The notes beneath the pieces were generated by a model. That model worked only from the letters and a program-made list of their open reading frames with translations. It ran no database searches and had not been told where the DNA came from. A program made the position numbers and the translations under genes. Shown one piece after another: positions 9,072 to 17,513 of a stretch of DNA of 64,000 nt (position 1 is its first letter; each line of letters starts with the position of its first letter). The stretch comes from JAXLXE01 sp046328115 (GTDB lineage: Bacteria; Chloroflexota; UBA6077; JACCZL01), in assembly GCA_046328115.1 (NCBI GenBank), contig JAXLXE010000001.1, forward strand, positions 434,001 through 498,000, read 5' to 3'.

Positions 9072-10355
9072 TCAGAACAGGATCACGTCCACCCACTGAC
9101 CCTCTGAGAGGCCGCTCTGGTCCAGATCGATCCGCACCATGCCGTCAGACTTGACGAGCGTGTAGATCAGGTTTGATTTGCCGAATACGGGTTCTGCCCA
9201 CCGCTCGCCGTCACGCTCTAGGACGCGTACCTGGAAGTAGTCCTCACGTCCCGGGGCTGAGGCCACGTTCCGCGTTAGCCGGGCGCCCAGGCTTTGACGC
9301 GGCGGCCGCTCGTCGCGTCCGCTCAGGAGGTACAGCGTGGGGGCCACGAACAGGTCGAAGGTGACGATGCAGGAGACGGGATTGCCGGGAAGGCCAAACA
9401 CCGGTTTGCCTTGCGCCACCGCGAGGATGGTGGGTTTCCCAGGCTTGAGCGAAACGCCGTGGACGAGCACGCCCGGCGTCCCCAGGGTGCTGATCACCTG
9501 GGCGGTCATGTCACGGGTGCTGACGGAGCTGCCGGCCGAGAGGATGAGCACGTCGCAGGACTCCAGCCCGTCGCGAGCCGCGGCCTCGAGCTGCTCGTAG
9601 ACGTCAGGGATCACACCCAGGAGCCGCGGCAGATGCCCGCAGCGCTCGACCAGCGCGGCGATGGTGTAGCTGTTGATGTCACGGATCTGGCCAGGAGCGG
9701 GCGGCTGGTCTGGTGGAACAATCTCGTCCCCGCCGGAGATGATCCCCACCACCAGTCGGGACGCCACCTCGACCTGTGTGATGCCCAGTGCGAGCAGGCC
9801 GCCGACGTCCTGGGGGCGCAGGATGTGCCCGGCGGGCAGGAGCGCGTCGCCCACACGGATGTCCTCACCCACGGCGATCACGTGCTCACCTGGAGCGACC
9901 GCGCGCAGTACTTCGATGCTGGACGTGGTCACGTCCTGGGTGTGCTCCACCATGACCACGGCGTCGGCATCGTCGGGCACCATCCCGCCCGTGGCGATCC
10001 GGACACACTGCCCCGTCGTCAGCCGCGTCGCCGCGGTCTGGCCCATGAAGACCTCGCCCACCACATCCAGGTAGGCCGGCAGCGCTTCGCTGGCGCCGAA
10101 GGTGTCGGCAGCGCGCACCGCGAATCCATCCATGGTGGAGCGGCGAAATGTGGGCAGCTCGCTGGTCGCCGATAGCGATTGGGTGAGCGTCCGGCCCAGC
10201 GCGCTGGCCGTTGGCACGCGCTCCGTCCGGGTCTGGGGACGGAGATTGGCCCTCAGGACGTCGAACGCCGTCCCCGGCGGAAGGACGTTGAAGAGCTCTT
10301 TCGGCTGGCCGTGCGAGTGCCCTGGAGGATCGGTCGGATGCTGGTGAATTGCCAT
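9072..10355 (-). CDS. moeA: Molybdopterin molybdenumtransferase MoeA
   Basis: The protein has 427 residues, of which the first 25 or so (His/Pro-rich) are atypical. MoeA motifs appear in order: RSTMDGFAVRA, GEDIRVGD, ISGGDEIVPPDQ, LSAGSSVSTRDMTAQV and FGLPGNPVS, followed by the MoeA C-terminal domain. It would catalyse the last step of molybdenum cofactor synthesis. AGSS replaces the common SGGVS, as in the neighbouring paralogue. It is upstream of moeA-PBP in the same direction. Two different MoeA proteins side by side are common where molybdenum and tungsten enzymes coexist, but the metal preference cannot be read from sequence. Confidence 0.92.
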   Translation of the reverse strand: MAIHQHPTDPPGHSHGQPKELFNVLPPGTAFDVLRANLRPQTRTERVPTASALGRTLTQSLSATSELPTFRRSTMDGFAVRAADTFGASEALPAYLDVVGEVFMGQTAATRLTTGQCVRIATGGMVPDDADAVVMVEHTQDVTTSSIEVLRAVAPGEHVIAVGEDIRVGDALLPAGHILRPQDVGGLLALGITQVEVASRLVVGIISGGDEIVPPDQPPAPGQIRDINSYTIAALVERCGHLPRLLGVIPDVYEQLEAAARDGLESCDVLILSAGSSVSTRDMTAQVISTLGTPGVLVHGVSLKPGKPTILAVAQGKPVFGLPGNPVSCIVTFDLFVAPTLYLLSGRDERPPRQSLGARLTRNVASAPGREDYFQVRVLERDGERWAEPVFGKSNLIYTLVKSDGMVRIDLDQSGLSEGQWVDVILF

Positions 10356-10418
10356 GGGCTGAACGGGAGCGATTGTATCAAGGCGGTGTTGGGCCCACGG
10401 GAAATGGGCGCCGCTGCC

Positions 10419-10886
10419 CTAGCGCTGTTTGAGCGTCGCGGGGGTGGCTCCAGTCAGGGTGGCTAGCGTGTGGGGGCTGATGGCGAAGACGGTGTGCGGC
10501 GTTCCGGCCGCGGCCCACACAGTGTCGAAGCGGAAGAGGTCTTCGTCTAGATAGATCGGCACGGCGGTCGCGAGCCCGATGGGCGGGACGCCGCCGATTG
10601 CGAAGCCGGTGTGGCCGCGGACGAGGTCGGCTGGGCATCGGCTGATGCTGCCACCGGCGAGCGCGCCCAACGCGTTCACGTCCACACGATTGTCTCCGGA
10701 CACCAGCGCCATGATCGGCTGGCCATCAGCCAGGAAGAGCAGGCTCTTCACGATGGCCCCTACGGTTGTACCGATTGCCGCCGCGGCCTCTTCAGCGGTT
10801 CGCGTGCTCTCAGCGAACTCCACGATGTGAGGTTCAACACCACCCGCCACCAGGGCGTTGTGAACGCGACGTACCGACTCACGCAT
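10419..10886 (-). CDS. YbaK/ProX-type aminoacyl-tRNA deacylase
   Basis: The product has 155 residues, with an ATG preceded by AGGAG 7 bp away. The family hydrolyses mischarged tRNAs such as Cys-tRNA(Pro) or Ala-tRNA(Pro). Seen here are a KSLLFLADGQPIMALVSGD segment containing the conserved lysine, the VDVNALGAL segment and a Gly-rich GGVPPIGL loop, all in family order. Length matches single-domain members. It lies 63 bp upstream of moeA in the same direction and diverges from the 10984 gene. Confidence 0.88.
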   Translation of the reverse strand: MRESVRRVHNALVAGGVEPHIVEFAESTRTAEEAAAAIGTTVGAIVKSLLFLADGQPIMALVSGDNRVDVNALGALAGGSISRCPADLVRGHTGFAIGGVPPIGLATAVPIYLDEDLFRFDTVWAAAGTPHTVFAISPHTLATLTGATPATLKQR

Positions 10887-10983
10887 GAAACTACTCCTGA
10901 ATCGCAGCCATACAATTGCGCTTAGACCGTGGGCGCCCAGGTTCTGGGGCGCCTAATTTCTGGGGCTCAGCCACGTAGCGTCG

Positions 10984-12474
10984 ATGGCCGCTCCGAGGGA
11001 TGATGTGGAGCTGACGTTCGCGCTGGGCGAGCTTGAAGCGTTGTATCGGCGGCGCGAGCGCGCGCGCTACCTTTGGCGTTCTGGCCAGGAGGTGTTTACT
11101 GGACTGGCCGAGGTTTACGCCCGGCATCCGGTGCTGGTGTCCGAAGCTGGGTTCGTCCAGCTCTTTGACTTGCCCGTGGCTCCCACCGAGAAGACCGCGT
11201 TGGTAGATCTGGTCACCGGCTGGTTCGTCGAGAGTCGCCTGGTGGAGCGCTTGGATACGCTGGCCATGCAAGAGGCTATGGTCCAGGTTTCGTGGCTTCT
11301 GGAGACCGCCTCGCCGTGGGAGGCGGGCCGCGCGGGATGGAGTCAGCGGGATCAAGCTCGCCGGCACCTCATCGACGAGGCGCTGAGAAGCACGCTCGGC
11401 CCCCTTGACGAGTTGCGGCTCGAGCTCTGGGACGCCCGTCGAGCCGTGCTGGGCGAGCTCTCCGTCCTCGCTGGTGTGCTCGAAGCACCCGTGGTTAGCG
11501 GCCCCGCGTTCGACGTGGCGGAGTGCGCGGCGACGTTGCTCGGCTCCACCGCGGATCTCTATCAGCAGTCGCTGCGCGATCAGCTTGTGCACCACGGGCT
11601 AGACGGCGCCGATGTCTGGGAGACCGACTTGCAGTGGGTGCTGCGTGGCGCTGAGCTGGACCGCCTGGTTCCCACGGATCAGATGGTCCCGTCCGTCCAC
11701 CGGACGCTGGATGCGCTGGGAATCCGCCTGCGCGACCAGGACAATCTGAGCCTCGATCAGGATCTGCGAGCGCGAAAAGTGGACCAGTCGTTCTGCGCAC
11801 CACTCGGGGTGCCCGAGCAGATCGTCATGTGCTGGACGCGTGTGGGAGGGCGCGCCGATCTGGAAACGCTCTTGACCCTTGTGGGCGAGGCGGAGCGCTA
11901 CGCGCTGGTGGATCCCACCATCGGCTTCGTCCAGCGCTGCCTGGGCGACGGTGCCGTTCGGGCGGGGTACGGCCAGATGCTACGGTCGCTTGCGTCAAAC
12001 CCGATCTGGCTTGCCGAGCAGATTGACCTGGATTTCAGCGCGGACGTCGTGCGGCTGTCGAGCTTCCAGAGGCTGCTCGAGCTACGATGGCTCGCCGCTC
12101 AGGTCCGGTATCTGGCCGACCTGGAGCAGGCGGCAGATCGGGATGACGCCCTTCGATTCCGGGAGCAGTACGAGGCCGATCTTAGCGAGGCGCTCGGCGT
12201 TCGCGTCTTCCCTGACGGTTGGCTGCGGGACCTGGACGCGGCCGCGGCGCGAGAGGCGCTGGTGGGTCGGATTCTGGACGCGCAGCTACGCGTGTTTCTG
12301 GCTGGTGAGTTTGACGCGGAGTGGTTCCGGTCGCCGCGCGCAGGCAGGTTTCTCGTGGACCTGTGGCGCCAGGGCCAGCGGTTCACGGCCAGTGAGCTGG
12401 CCCTGGCGCTGGGATTCGACGGCATCGACCCCACGGCCTTGCTGGATGAGCTACGGCTGGGTCTGGCCCGCTGA
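10984..12474 (+). CDS. M3 metallopeptidase-like protein apparently lacking the zinc site
   Basis: The protein has 496 residues, mostly helical and soluble, with no signal peptide. The segment near residue 260 (DLRARKVDQSFCAPLGVPEQ) reads like the block preceding the HExxH motif in M3 peptidase relatives (DLRPRK...AFCAP..VP). The place expected for HEAGHALH reads VGEAERYA (about residue 300). The following block, LGDGAVRAGYGQML...NPIWL, matches the family's LGDNSVTEAYAF...DPAWL pattern with the Glu zinc ligand also replaced. So it looks like a catalytically dead homologue; this homology is recalled from memory, not searched. A TACAAT -10-like box sits at 10911. Its function is unknown. Confidence 0.6.
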   Translation: MAAPRDDVELTFALGELEALYRRRERARYLWRSGQEVFTGLAEVYARHPVLVSEAGFVQLFDLPVAPTEKTALVDLVTGWFVESRLVERLDTLAMQEAMVQVSWLLETASPWEAGRAGWSQRDQARRHLIDEALRSTLGPLDELRLELWDARRAVLGELSVLAGVLEAPVVSGPAFDVAECAATLLGSTADLYQQSLRDQLVHHGLDGADVWETDLQWVLRGAELDRLVPTDQMVPSVHRTLDALGIRLRDQDNLSLDQDLRARKVDQSFCAPLGVPEQIVMCWTRVGGRADLETLLTLVGEAERYALVDPTIGFVQRCLGDGAVRAGYGQMLRSLASNPIWLAEQIDLDFSADVVRLSSFQRLLELRWLAAQVRYLADLEQAADRDDALRFREQYEADLSEALGVRVFPDGWLRDLDAAAAREALVGRILDAQLRVFLAGEFDAEWFRSPRAGRFLVDLWRQGQRFTASELALALGFDGIDPTALLDELRLGLAR

Positions 12475-12492
12475 GCGGGCCATCGGGACGAC

Positions 12493-12708
12493 TTACTTGA
12501 ATCTGTAGGTGATCCGCCCGCGAGTCAGATCGTAGGGTGAGAGCTCCATCTTCACGCGGTCGCCCGGCAGGATGCGGATGAAGAACTTGCGCATTTTGCC
12601 GCTGACGTGCGCCAGCACTTTGTGCTGATTGTCCATCTCGACGCGAAACGTTGCGTTGGGCAACGCTTCGACCACGGTGCCCTCAACCTCTACCGCCTGA
12701 CCCTTCAT
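12493..12708 (-). CDS. infA: Translation initiation factor IF-1
   Basis: The product has 71 residues, the standard size, and covers the S1/OB-fold from MKGQAVEVEGTVVEALPN to DLTRGRITYRFK. IF-1 binds the ribosomal A site during initiation. Here the gene stands alone, converging on the M3-like gene across 18 bp and away from the ribosomal protein operon where infA often lies. This solitary placement is known in several phyla. Confidence 0.97.
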   Translation of the reverse strand: MKGQAVEVEGTVVEALPNATFRVEMDNQHKVLAHVSGKMRKFFIRILPGDRVKMELSPYDLTRGRITYRFK

Positions 12709-12811
12709 GCAGTCCTCCGAGCGGTCGTGTACCGTCCGCTCCCGCGCTGTCTGCGCGGACCTCAGGCTGATGGTACCCCAGGAGGGACGCGGGCGACGAA
12801 TACCGGGGCGG

Positions 12812-13735
12812 CTAGGGCCGCTTCGACGCTGAATCGAGCACAGAAGTGAGCACGGCAGATTCGATGACCTGCTGCGTGTGGAACGCGTGTGCGCCGGTTG
12901 CTTGCACGAATGACTGGACGAGCACGGAGAGCGGCAAAAGCCCGACGACCTCGCTGTCTTTGACGCTGGCGCCGCCCCTCGCGGCCATGGCCGCCACCGT
13001 GGCGAACACGGTGTGCAGCGGGGTGACGCTCGTGTCCAGCAGGTTCATAGAGACCTGTACGACCGAGGGATCATCCGTGGCCATGCCACGCGCCTGCACG
13101 GCCGGCAGGCCGCCGCTGGATTCGCGGATGTCTCTGGCGATGCTCTTAGCCAGATTCAAGTCCGACGTGTTGAGGTTTACGTTGTACGCCACCAGGAAGG
13201 GCCGTGCGCCGACAGCCGTGGCACCGGCCGGGCCCATCGCCGGCGGTCCGAAGTCCGGCGCGCGATTTGGGTCGGTCTGGATCGTGTCGCGGATCCCTTC
13301 GAATTCGCCGCGTCGGACGTCGGGCAGTCGAACGCGCTCGGGTCGTCGCGCCGCGCGGGCGTACAGATAGACCGGGATGTTGAGCTCAGTTCCCATCCGC
13401 TCGGCCAGTTGGGTGGCCAGTGCCACACACTCATCCATGGTTACGTTAGCCACGGGGATGAACGGGATGACGTCGGTCGCGCCCATGCGCGGGTGCTCGC
13501 CCTGATGGGTGCGCAGGTCGATAAGCTGCGCGGCTCGTTCGGCGAGGCGGAACGCGGCCTCCAGGCACGCCCGCGGTGCTCCGACGAACGTCAGCACGGT
13601 CCGGTTGTGCACCGCGTCTGAGTGTTTGTCCAGAATGGAGATGCCGGCGACGGACGCCGCGGCGTCCACGATCTGGGAGATGACCTCCGGGCGGGCGCCC
13701 TCGCTGAAGTTGGGTACGCACTCAACGATCTGCAT
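12812..13735 (-). CDS. ftcD: Glutamate formiminotransferase
   Basis: The product has 307 residues. The start ATG at 13735 has AAGGAG seven bases upstream; the longer frame to 13780 has no such site. It opens MQIVECVPNFSEGARPEV and contains HQGEHPRMGATDVIPF, both hallmarks of the formiminotransferase domain, which moves the formimino group from formiminoglutamate to tetrahydrofolate. The cyclodeaminase half of eukaryotic FTCD is absent here but is supplied by the divergent neighbour at 13863. The pair probably completes histidine-derived one-carbon recovery, or a 5-formyl-THF-related reaction. Confidence 0.93.
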   Translation of the reverse strand: MQIVECVPNFSEGARPEVISQIVDAAASVAGISILDKHSDAVHNRTVLTFVGAPRACLEAAFRLAERAAQLIDLRTHQGEHPRMGATDVIPFIPVANVTMDECVALATQLAERMGTELNIPVYLYARAARRPERVRLPDVRRGEFEGIRDTIQTDPNRAPDFGPPAMGPAGATAVGARPFLVAYNVNLNTSDLNLAKSIARDIRESSGGLPAVQARGMATDDPSVVQVSMNLLDTSVTPLHTVFATVAAMAARGGASVKDSEVVGLLPLSVLVQSFVQATGAHAFHTQQVIESAVLTSVLDSASKRP

Positions 13736-13811
13736 GAGGGCTCCTTGAGGGTGGCTCGGTCGCCGTTGAGGGGATCGCATCTGGATCGTAGGGCCGGCGC
13801 CGCGGCGCGAT

Positions 13812-13817
13812 TATACT
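13812..13817 (+). promoter_or_regulatory. -10 box candidate for fchA
   Basis: TATACT lies 45 bp before the fchA ATG. No good -35 hexamer is seen 16-18 bp upstream. Confidence 0.35.
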
Positions 13818-13862
13818 GAGGGCCCTTCCAGGGTACGGCAGAGACGAAGGGGGCTGGCGCGG

Positions 13863-14450
13863 ATGATGACTAGTGGGCTGACCTCGATTACGGTGCGCGA
13901 GCTTCTCGACCGCGTGGCCTCTGCCGACCCGACCCCGGGTGGTGGGAGCGTGGCTGCCCTGACGGGCGCGCTTGCGGCAGGACTGGTCTCCATGGTCTGC
14001 CGCCTGACGGTGGGGCGTGAGCGGTATGCGGCGTATCAAGCCGAGGCCGAAGCCGTGCTGAGCGAGGCCGAGCGGCTGCGGGAGGGGTTGTCCGTCCTGA
14101 TCAATCGAGATGCGGCCGCGTTCGAGGGTGTGATGCAGGCCATGCGCCTGCCCCGCGGGACCGAGGAGGAGCGCGCCCAACGCAGCCGCCGGATCCAGGA
14201 GGCCACCAGGGCCGCTGCGCTCGTCCCGCTGGAGATCGCCCGCCGCGGTGCCGAGATCCGTGGTCTCTGCAACCGCATCGAGGGCAAGTCCAATCCAAAC
14301 GCCGCGAGCGACGTCATCGTGGCTCGGGCGCTATGCGACGCCGCGCTGATCAGCGCGATCGCGAACGTGGAGATCAACCTGGGCGCGCTGGACGATGCGG
14401 AGTGGGTTGCGATGGTCCGGGCGGAGCTGGTGAGCCTGCGGCCTCAGTGA
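13863..14450 (+). CDS. fchA: Formiminotetrahydrofolate cyclodeaminase / methenyl-THF cyclohydrolase
   Basis: The product has 195 residues. The conserved opening TVRELLDRVASADPTPGGGS places the folate-binding PGGGS loop near residue 25, and the family helix bundle follows (SMVCRLTVGRERY, then SNPNAASDVIVA). It converts 5-formimino-THF to 5,10-methenyl-THF and ammonia, complementing the divergently encoded FtcD. Its stop overlaps the end of the convergent acyl-CoA ligase by 7 bp. Two adjacent ATGs (13863, 13866) are possible starts. Confidence 0.93.
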   Translation: MMTSGLTSITVRELLDRVASADPTPGGGSVAALTGALAAGLVSMVCRLTVGRERYAAYQAEAEAVLSEAERLREGLSVLINRDAAAFEGVMQAMRLPRGTEEERAQRSRRIQEATRAAALVPLEIARRGAEIRGLCNRIEGKSNPNAASDVIVARALCDAALISAIANVEINLGALDDAEWVAMVRAELVSLRPQ

Positions 14451-16060
14451 TAGCGTTCGCGCAGCACCTTCTTGTCGAACTTGCCCACGCTGGTCTTGGG
14501 CACTTCATCGATGAATTCGACGCGGTCAGGCAGCCACCAGCGAGCGAAGTTTGGCCGCAGGTGGTCGATCAGCGCTGTCCCTGACAGGGACTGAGCCTCG
14601 GGCTTGCGTACCACGCACGCCAGGGGTCGTTCGCCCCACTTCTCGTCAGGGATCGCGATGACCGCTGCCTCGGCCACTCCTGGGTGCGCCATCAGCGCGT
14701 TCTCGAGGTCCACGCTGGAGATCCACTCCCCGCCGCTCTTGACCAGGTCCTTGGTGCGGTCTGCGATCTGGAGGTAGCCCTCCTCATTGATGGTCACGAT
14801 GTCGCCGGTCCTGAACCAGCCTTCGTCCGTGAATCGCTCCGTGGAGGTTTCGTCCAGGAAGTAGCCGGCGGTGACCCAGGGGCCGCGCACGACGAGCTCA
14901 CCCAGCGATTTGCCGTCACGCGGAACCTCGCTGCCTGATTCGTCGATCGCCTTCATGTCCACAAACGGCGAGGGGAGACCCTGGGTCACCCGATGAGACC
15001 ACTGGGTTTCGTCATCCTCTTCGGTCAGATAGGTCTTGAGATGGCATACGGATCCTAACGGCGTCATCTCCGTCATGCCCCAGGCGTGCCAGATTGGCAC
15101 CGAAAACTGCCGCTGGTACGCTTCGATGAGCGACCGCGGGGCGGCCGATCCGCCGCAGATGATGCGCTCGAGGGACGAGAACGACCGCTGGCTCGACTGT
15201 TGCGCGGCGAGCACACCCAGCCACACTGTGGGTACGCCTGTGGCCATTGAGACGCGCTGCGACTCGATCAGCGCGGCCAGATCAGCAGGCGTGGGTGCCG
15301 GGCCCGGCATCACCTGCGTGGCTCCGACGAGCGTGCTGGTGAACGGTACTCCCCAGGAATTGACGTGGAACATGGGGACCACCGACAGCACCACGTCGCG
15401 TTCTGACAGCGCCATGACGTCCGGCATGGCTTCGGTTAGGGTGTGCAGCATGATGGCGCGGTGGCTGTAGAGCACGCCCTTGGGGTTGCCTGTGGTGCCA
15501 GACGTGTAGCACATGGCGGCGGCCGTCTCCTCGTCCAGGCGAGGGAAGGGGTACTCGTCCGGAGCGGCTGCCAGGAGATCTTCGTAGCGGTGGGTGGGGC
15601 GGCCGATCACCCGCGTCACGCCGTCGGGCAGGTCACCCATGACGACAACGTGTTTGATGGTGTTGAGCTTCTCACGAAGTGGCTCGAGGAGCGGGATGAC
15701 GGACGGGTCCACCAGGACCACCTCATCCTCCGCGTGATTCATGATGTACGCGATCTGATCAGGAAACAGCCGGAAGTTCACGGTGTGCAGGACGGCGCCC
15801 ATGCACGGCGCGGCAAGATACGCCTCCAGGTGGCGCTGGGTGTTCCAGGCGAGCGTGGCGACCCTGTCCCCGGGGTCGATTCCAAGGGCGTGCAGTGCGC
15901 CGGCCAGGCGATGGACGCGTCTGTAGATGTCGCCGTAGGCGGCGGACTCGAGCGACCCATCCGCCTGCCGGGTGATGACGCATTTCTTAGCGAACAGTCT
16001 GTTCGAGCGCTCGAGCACCTGTTGCAGCGTGAGCTGGTAGTCCATCATCAGACCGCGCAT
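14444..16060 (-). CDS. Long/medium-chain acyl-CoA synthetase (AMP-forming)
   Basis: The protein has 538 residues. An AGGAG runs directly into an ATG at 16066, so the second ATG at 16060 (6 bp spacing) is the better start. ANL-superfamily motifs are present: YTSGTTGNPKGV (P-loop-like), WGMTEMTPLG, GWFRTGDIV and a C-terminal GKFDKKVLRERY containing the catalytic lysine. It activates a carboxylic acid to acyl-AMP and then acyl-CoA. It resembles long-chain and 2-ketobutyrate-type ligases found throughout Chloroflexota and Actinobacteria; chain length cannot be inferred. Confidence 0.92.
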   Translation of the reverse strand: MRGLMMDYQLTLQQVLERSNRLFAKKCVITRQADGSLESAAYGDIYRRVHRLAGALHALGIDPGDRVATLAWNTQRHLEAYLAAPCMGAVLHTVNFRLFPDQIAYIMNHAEDEVVLVDPSVIPLLEPLREKLNTIKHVVVMGDLPDGVTRVIGRPTHRYEDLLAAAPDEYPFPRLDEETAAAMCYTSGTTGNPKGVLYSHRAIMLHTLTEAMPDVMALSERDVVLSVVPMFHVNSWGVPFTSTLVGATQVMPGPAPTPADLAALIESQRVSMATGVPTVWLGVLAAQQSSQRSFSSLERIICGGSAAPRSLIEAYQRQFSVPIWHAWGMTEMTPLGSVCHLKTYLTEEDDETQWSHRVTQGLPSPFVDMKAIDESGSEVPRDGKSLGELVVRGPWVTAGYFLDETSTERFTDEGWFRTGDIVTINEEGYLQIADRTKDLVKSGGEWISSVDLENALMAHPGVAEAAVIAIPDEKWGERPLACVVRKPEAQSLSGTALIDHLRPNFARWWLPDRVEFIDEVPKTSVGKFDKKVLRERYH

Positions 16061-16145
16061 GAGCATCTCCTGTGTCGCTCAATGTGTGGCTCAGTGTACG
16101 CGTGTTCAGCTCGCGTCAGGATGTCCGACGGCGAGGTGCGATCCG

Positions 16146-17513
16146 TCAGACCCGGCTGTCCGAGTGTGGGACGCGGAAACTCACAACGCATTCATCGCAG
16201 TCTAGCGCGCAGTCGTCTGGCTCCAGACGGGCATTCGGCCCGTTTCGATACGACCTGTCCAGCACCTCCACCAGGTGCACGATCTCCATGGTGAGCCCGT
16301 TTCGGCGGATGGCCTGGGCGAGGTGCAACGCGCAGCCTGGATTGCTGACGACGATTGCGGACGCCCCGCTGGCGCGAGCGGCGGCGACACGGGCGTCAGC
16401 CAGCGCCGCGCCGGCGGCAGGGTGCGTCAGGCTGTAGAGCCCGGCACTACCGCAGCAGGTGTCTGGCTCCGCCTGCTCGCGGATCTGTAGCTCCGGAATG
16501 GCGGACAGCAGCGTACGCGGCTGCGCGCGAATGCCCTGCCCGTGGACGAGATGGCAGGCATCCTGGATCGTCACTCGGCGCCGCACGGGCCCCAGTCCCT
16601 CGCGGAAATCCAGCATATCGAGCAACTCCGACACGTCCGCCACCGACGAGGAGAAGGCGCGCGCGCGATGGGACCAGGCCGGGTCGTCTGCCAGGAGGTC
16701 CGCATACTCCTTCATGGCCGTACCGCAACCGGCAGAATTCAGCACGACGCGATCGATGCCCATGCCCGCGAACGCTTCGATGTTGCGGCGGGCCAGGGCG
16801 CGGGCGGTCTCGCGATCGCCGTCGTGGCTGTGAAGTGCTCCGCAGCACGTCTGCGCGCGTGGTACCACGACGTCACAGCCGTTCCAGCGAAGCACGCGGA
16901 TAGTCGCCTCATGGACGGCGCCGAACGCCATCGGCATGATGCAGCCGCCAAACAGTGCGACTCTCAGCCTGGGACGCCCGATGGCAGGATAGAACCGCCC
17001 GAACCCCTCGAAGGGCGGCGCGTCAAGCGCTGGCAACGCGGCCTCAAGTCGCCCGACGCTGGCCGCAAGGTGGGGGAGCACGCGCCGTCTCACGGCGTCG
17101 CCCAGGCCGGACTGCTGGTACCGTCGGACCAAAGCTGAAAGCGCGTGGAGCCTTCGGCGGCTGGGGAGGAGTTTGCGGAACAGGACTCGCTCGATTGCGC
17201 GGCGCAGCGCGGACCTTGGCAGATGCTCATGGAGGTCCGCCCGCGCCGCCTCGATGATGGCGCCGTACGGGACGCCAGATGGACAGGCGGTCTCACAGGC
17301 CCGGCACGCCAGGCACGATCCCAGCGCATCGCGGTACGCGCGGCTGCGTTCAATGCGACCTTCTTGCCTGGCCTGAATGAGATGGATCCGTCCGCGCGGC
17401 GACTCGGCTTCGTCACCGGTCAGGCGATATGTGGGGCATGTTGGCAAGCACAGGCCGCAGTGCACACACCGCGAAAGCTGGTCGATGGCCGCTACCTGGC
17501 CGGGACGCGTCAT
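16146..17513 (-). CDS. glcF: Glycolate oxidase-type iron-sulfur subunit
   Basis: The protein has 455 residues. The start ATG at 17513 overlaps the glcD stop (ATGA); a GTG two codons upstream is less likely. Two ferredoxin-type 4Fe-4S motifs are visible, CVHCGLCLPTCP (near 15) and CLACRACETACP (near 65). Two CCG domains follow (CCGALHSHDGD and CCGSAGLY), as in GlcF and heterodisulfide-reductase-like proteins. It would pass electrons from the flavin subunit GlcD to the quinone pool. It is translationally coupled to glcD. Confidence 0.92.
   Translation of the reverse strand: MTRPGQVAAIDQLSRCVHCGLCLPTCPTYRLTGDEAESPRGRIHLIQARQEGRIERSRAYRDALGSCLACRACETACPSGVPYGAIIEAARADLHEHLPRSALRRAIERVLFRKLLPSRRRLHALSALVRRYQQSGLGDAVRRRVLPHLAASVGRLEAALPALDAPPFEGFGRFYPAIGRPRLRVALFGGCIMPMAFGAVHEATIRVLRWNGCDVVVPRAQTCCGALHSHDGDRETARALARRNIEAFAGMGIDRVVLNSAGCGTAMKEYADLLADDPAWSHRARAFSSSVADVSELLDMLDFREGLGPVRRRVTIQDACHLVHGQGIRAQPRTLLSAIPELQIREQAEPDTCCGSAGLYSLTHPAAGAALADARVAAARASGASAIVVSNPGCALHLAQAIRRNGLTMEIVHLVEVLDRSYRNGPNARLEPDDCALDCDECVVSFRVPHSDSRV

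Noticed and set aside
9294..10175. A 293-residue plus-strand frame opposite moeA
   Set aside because: Composition is antisense-like (His/Arg/Asp/Gly) and it lies wholly inside a confident MoeA gene.
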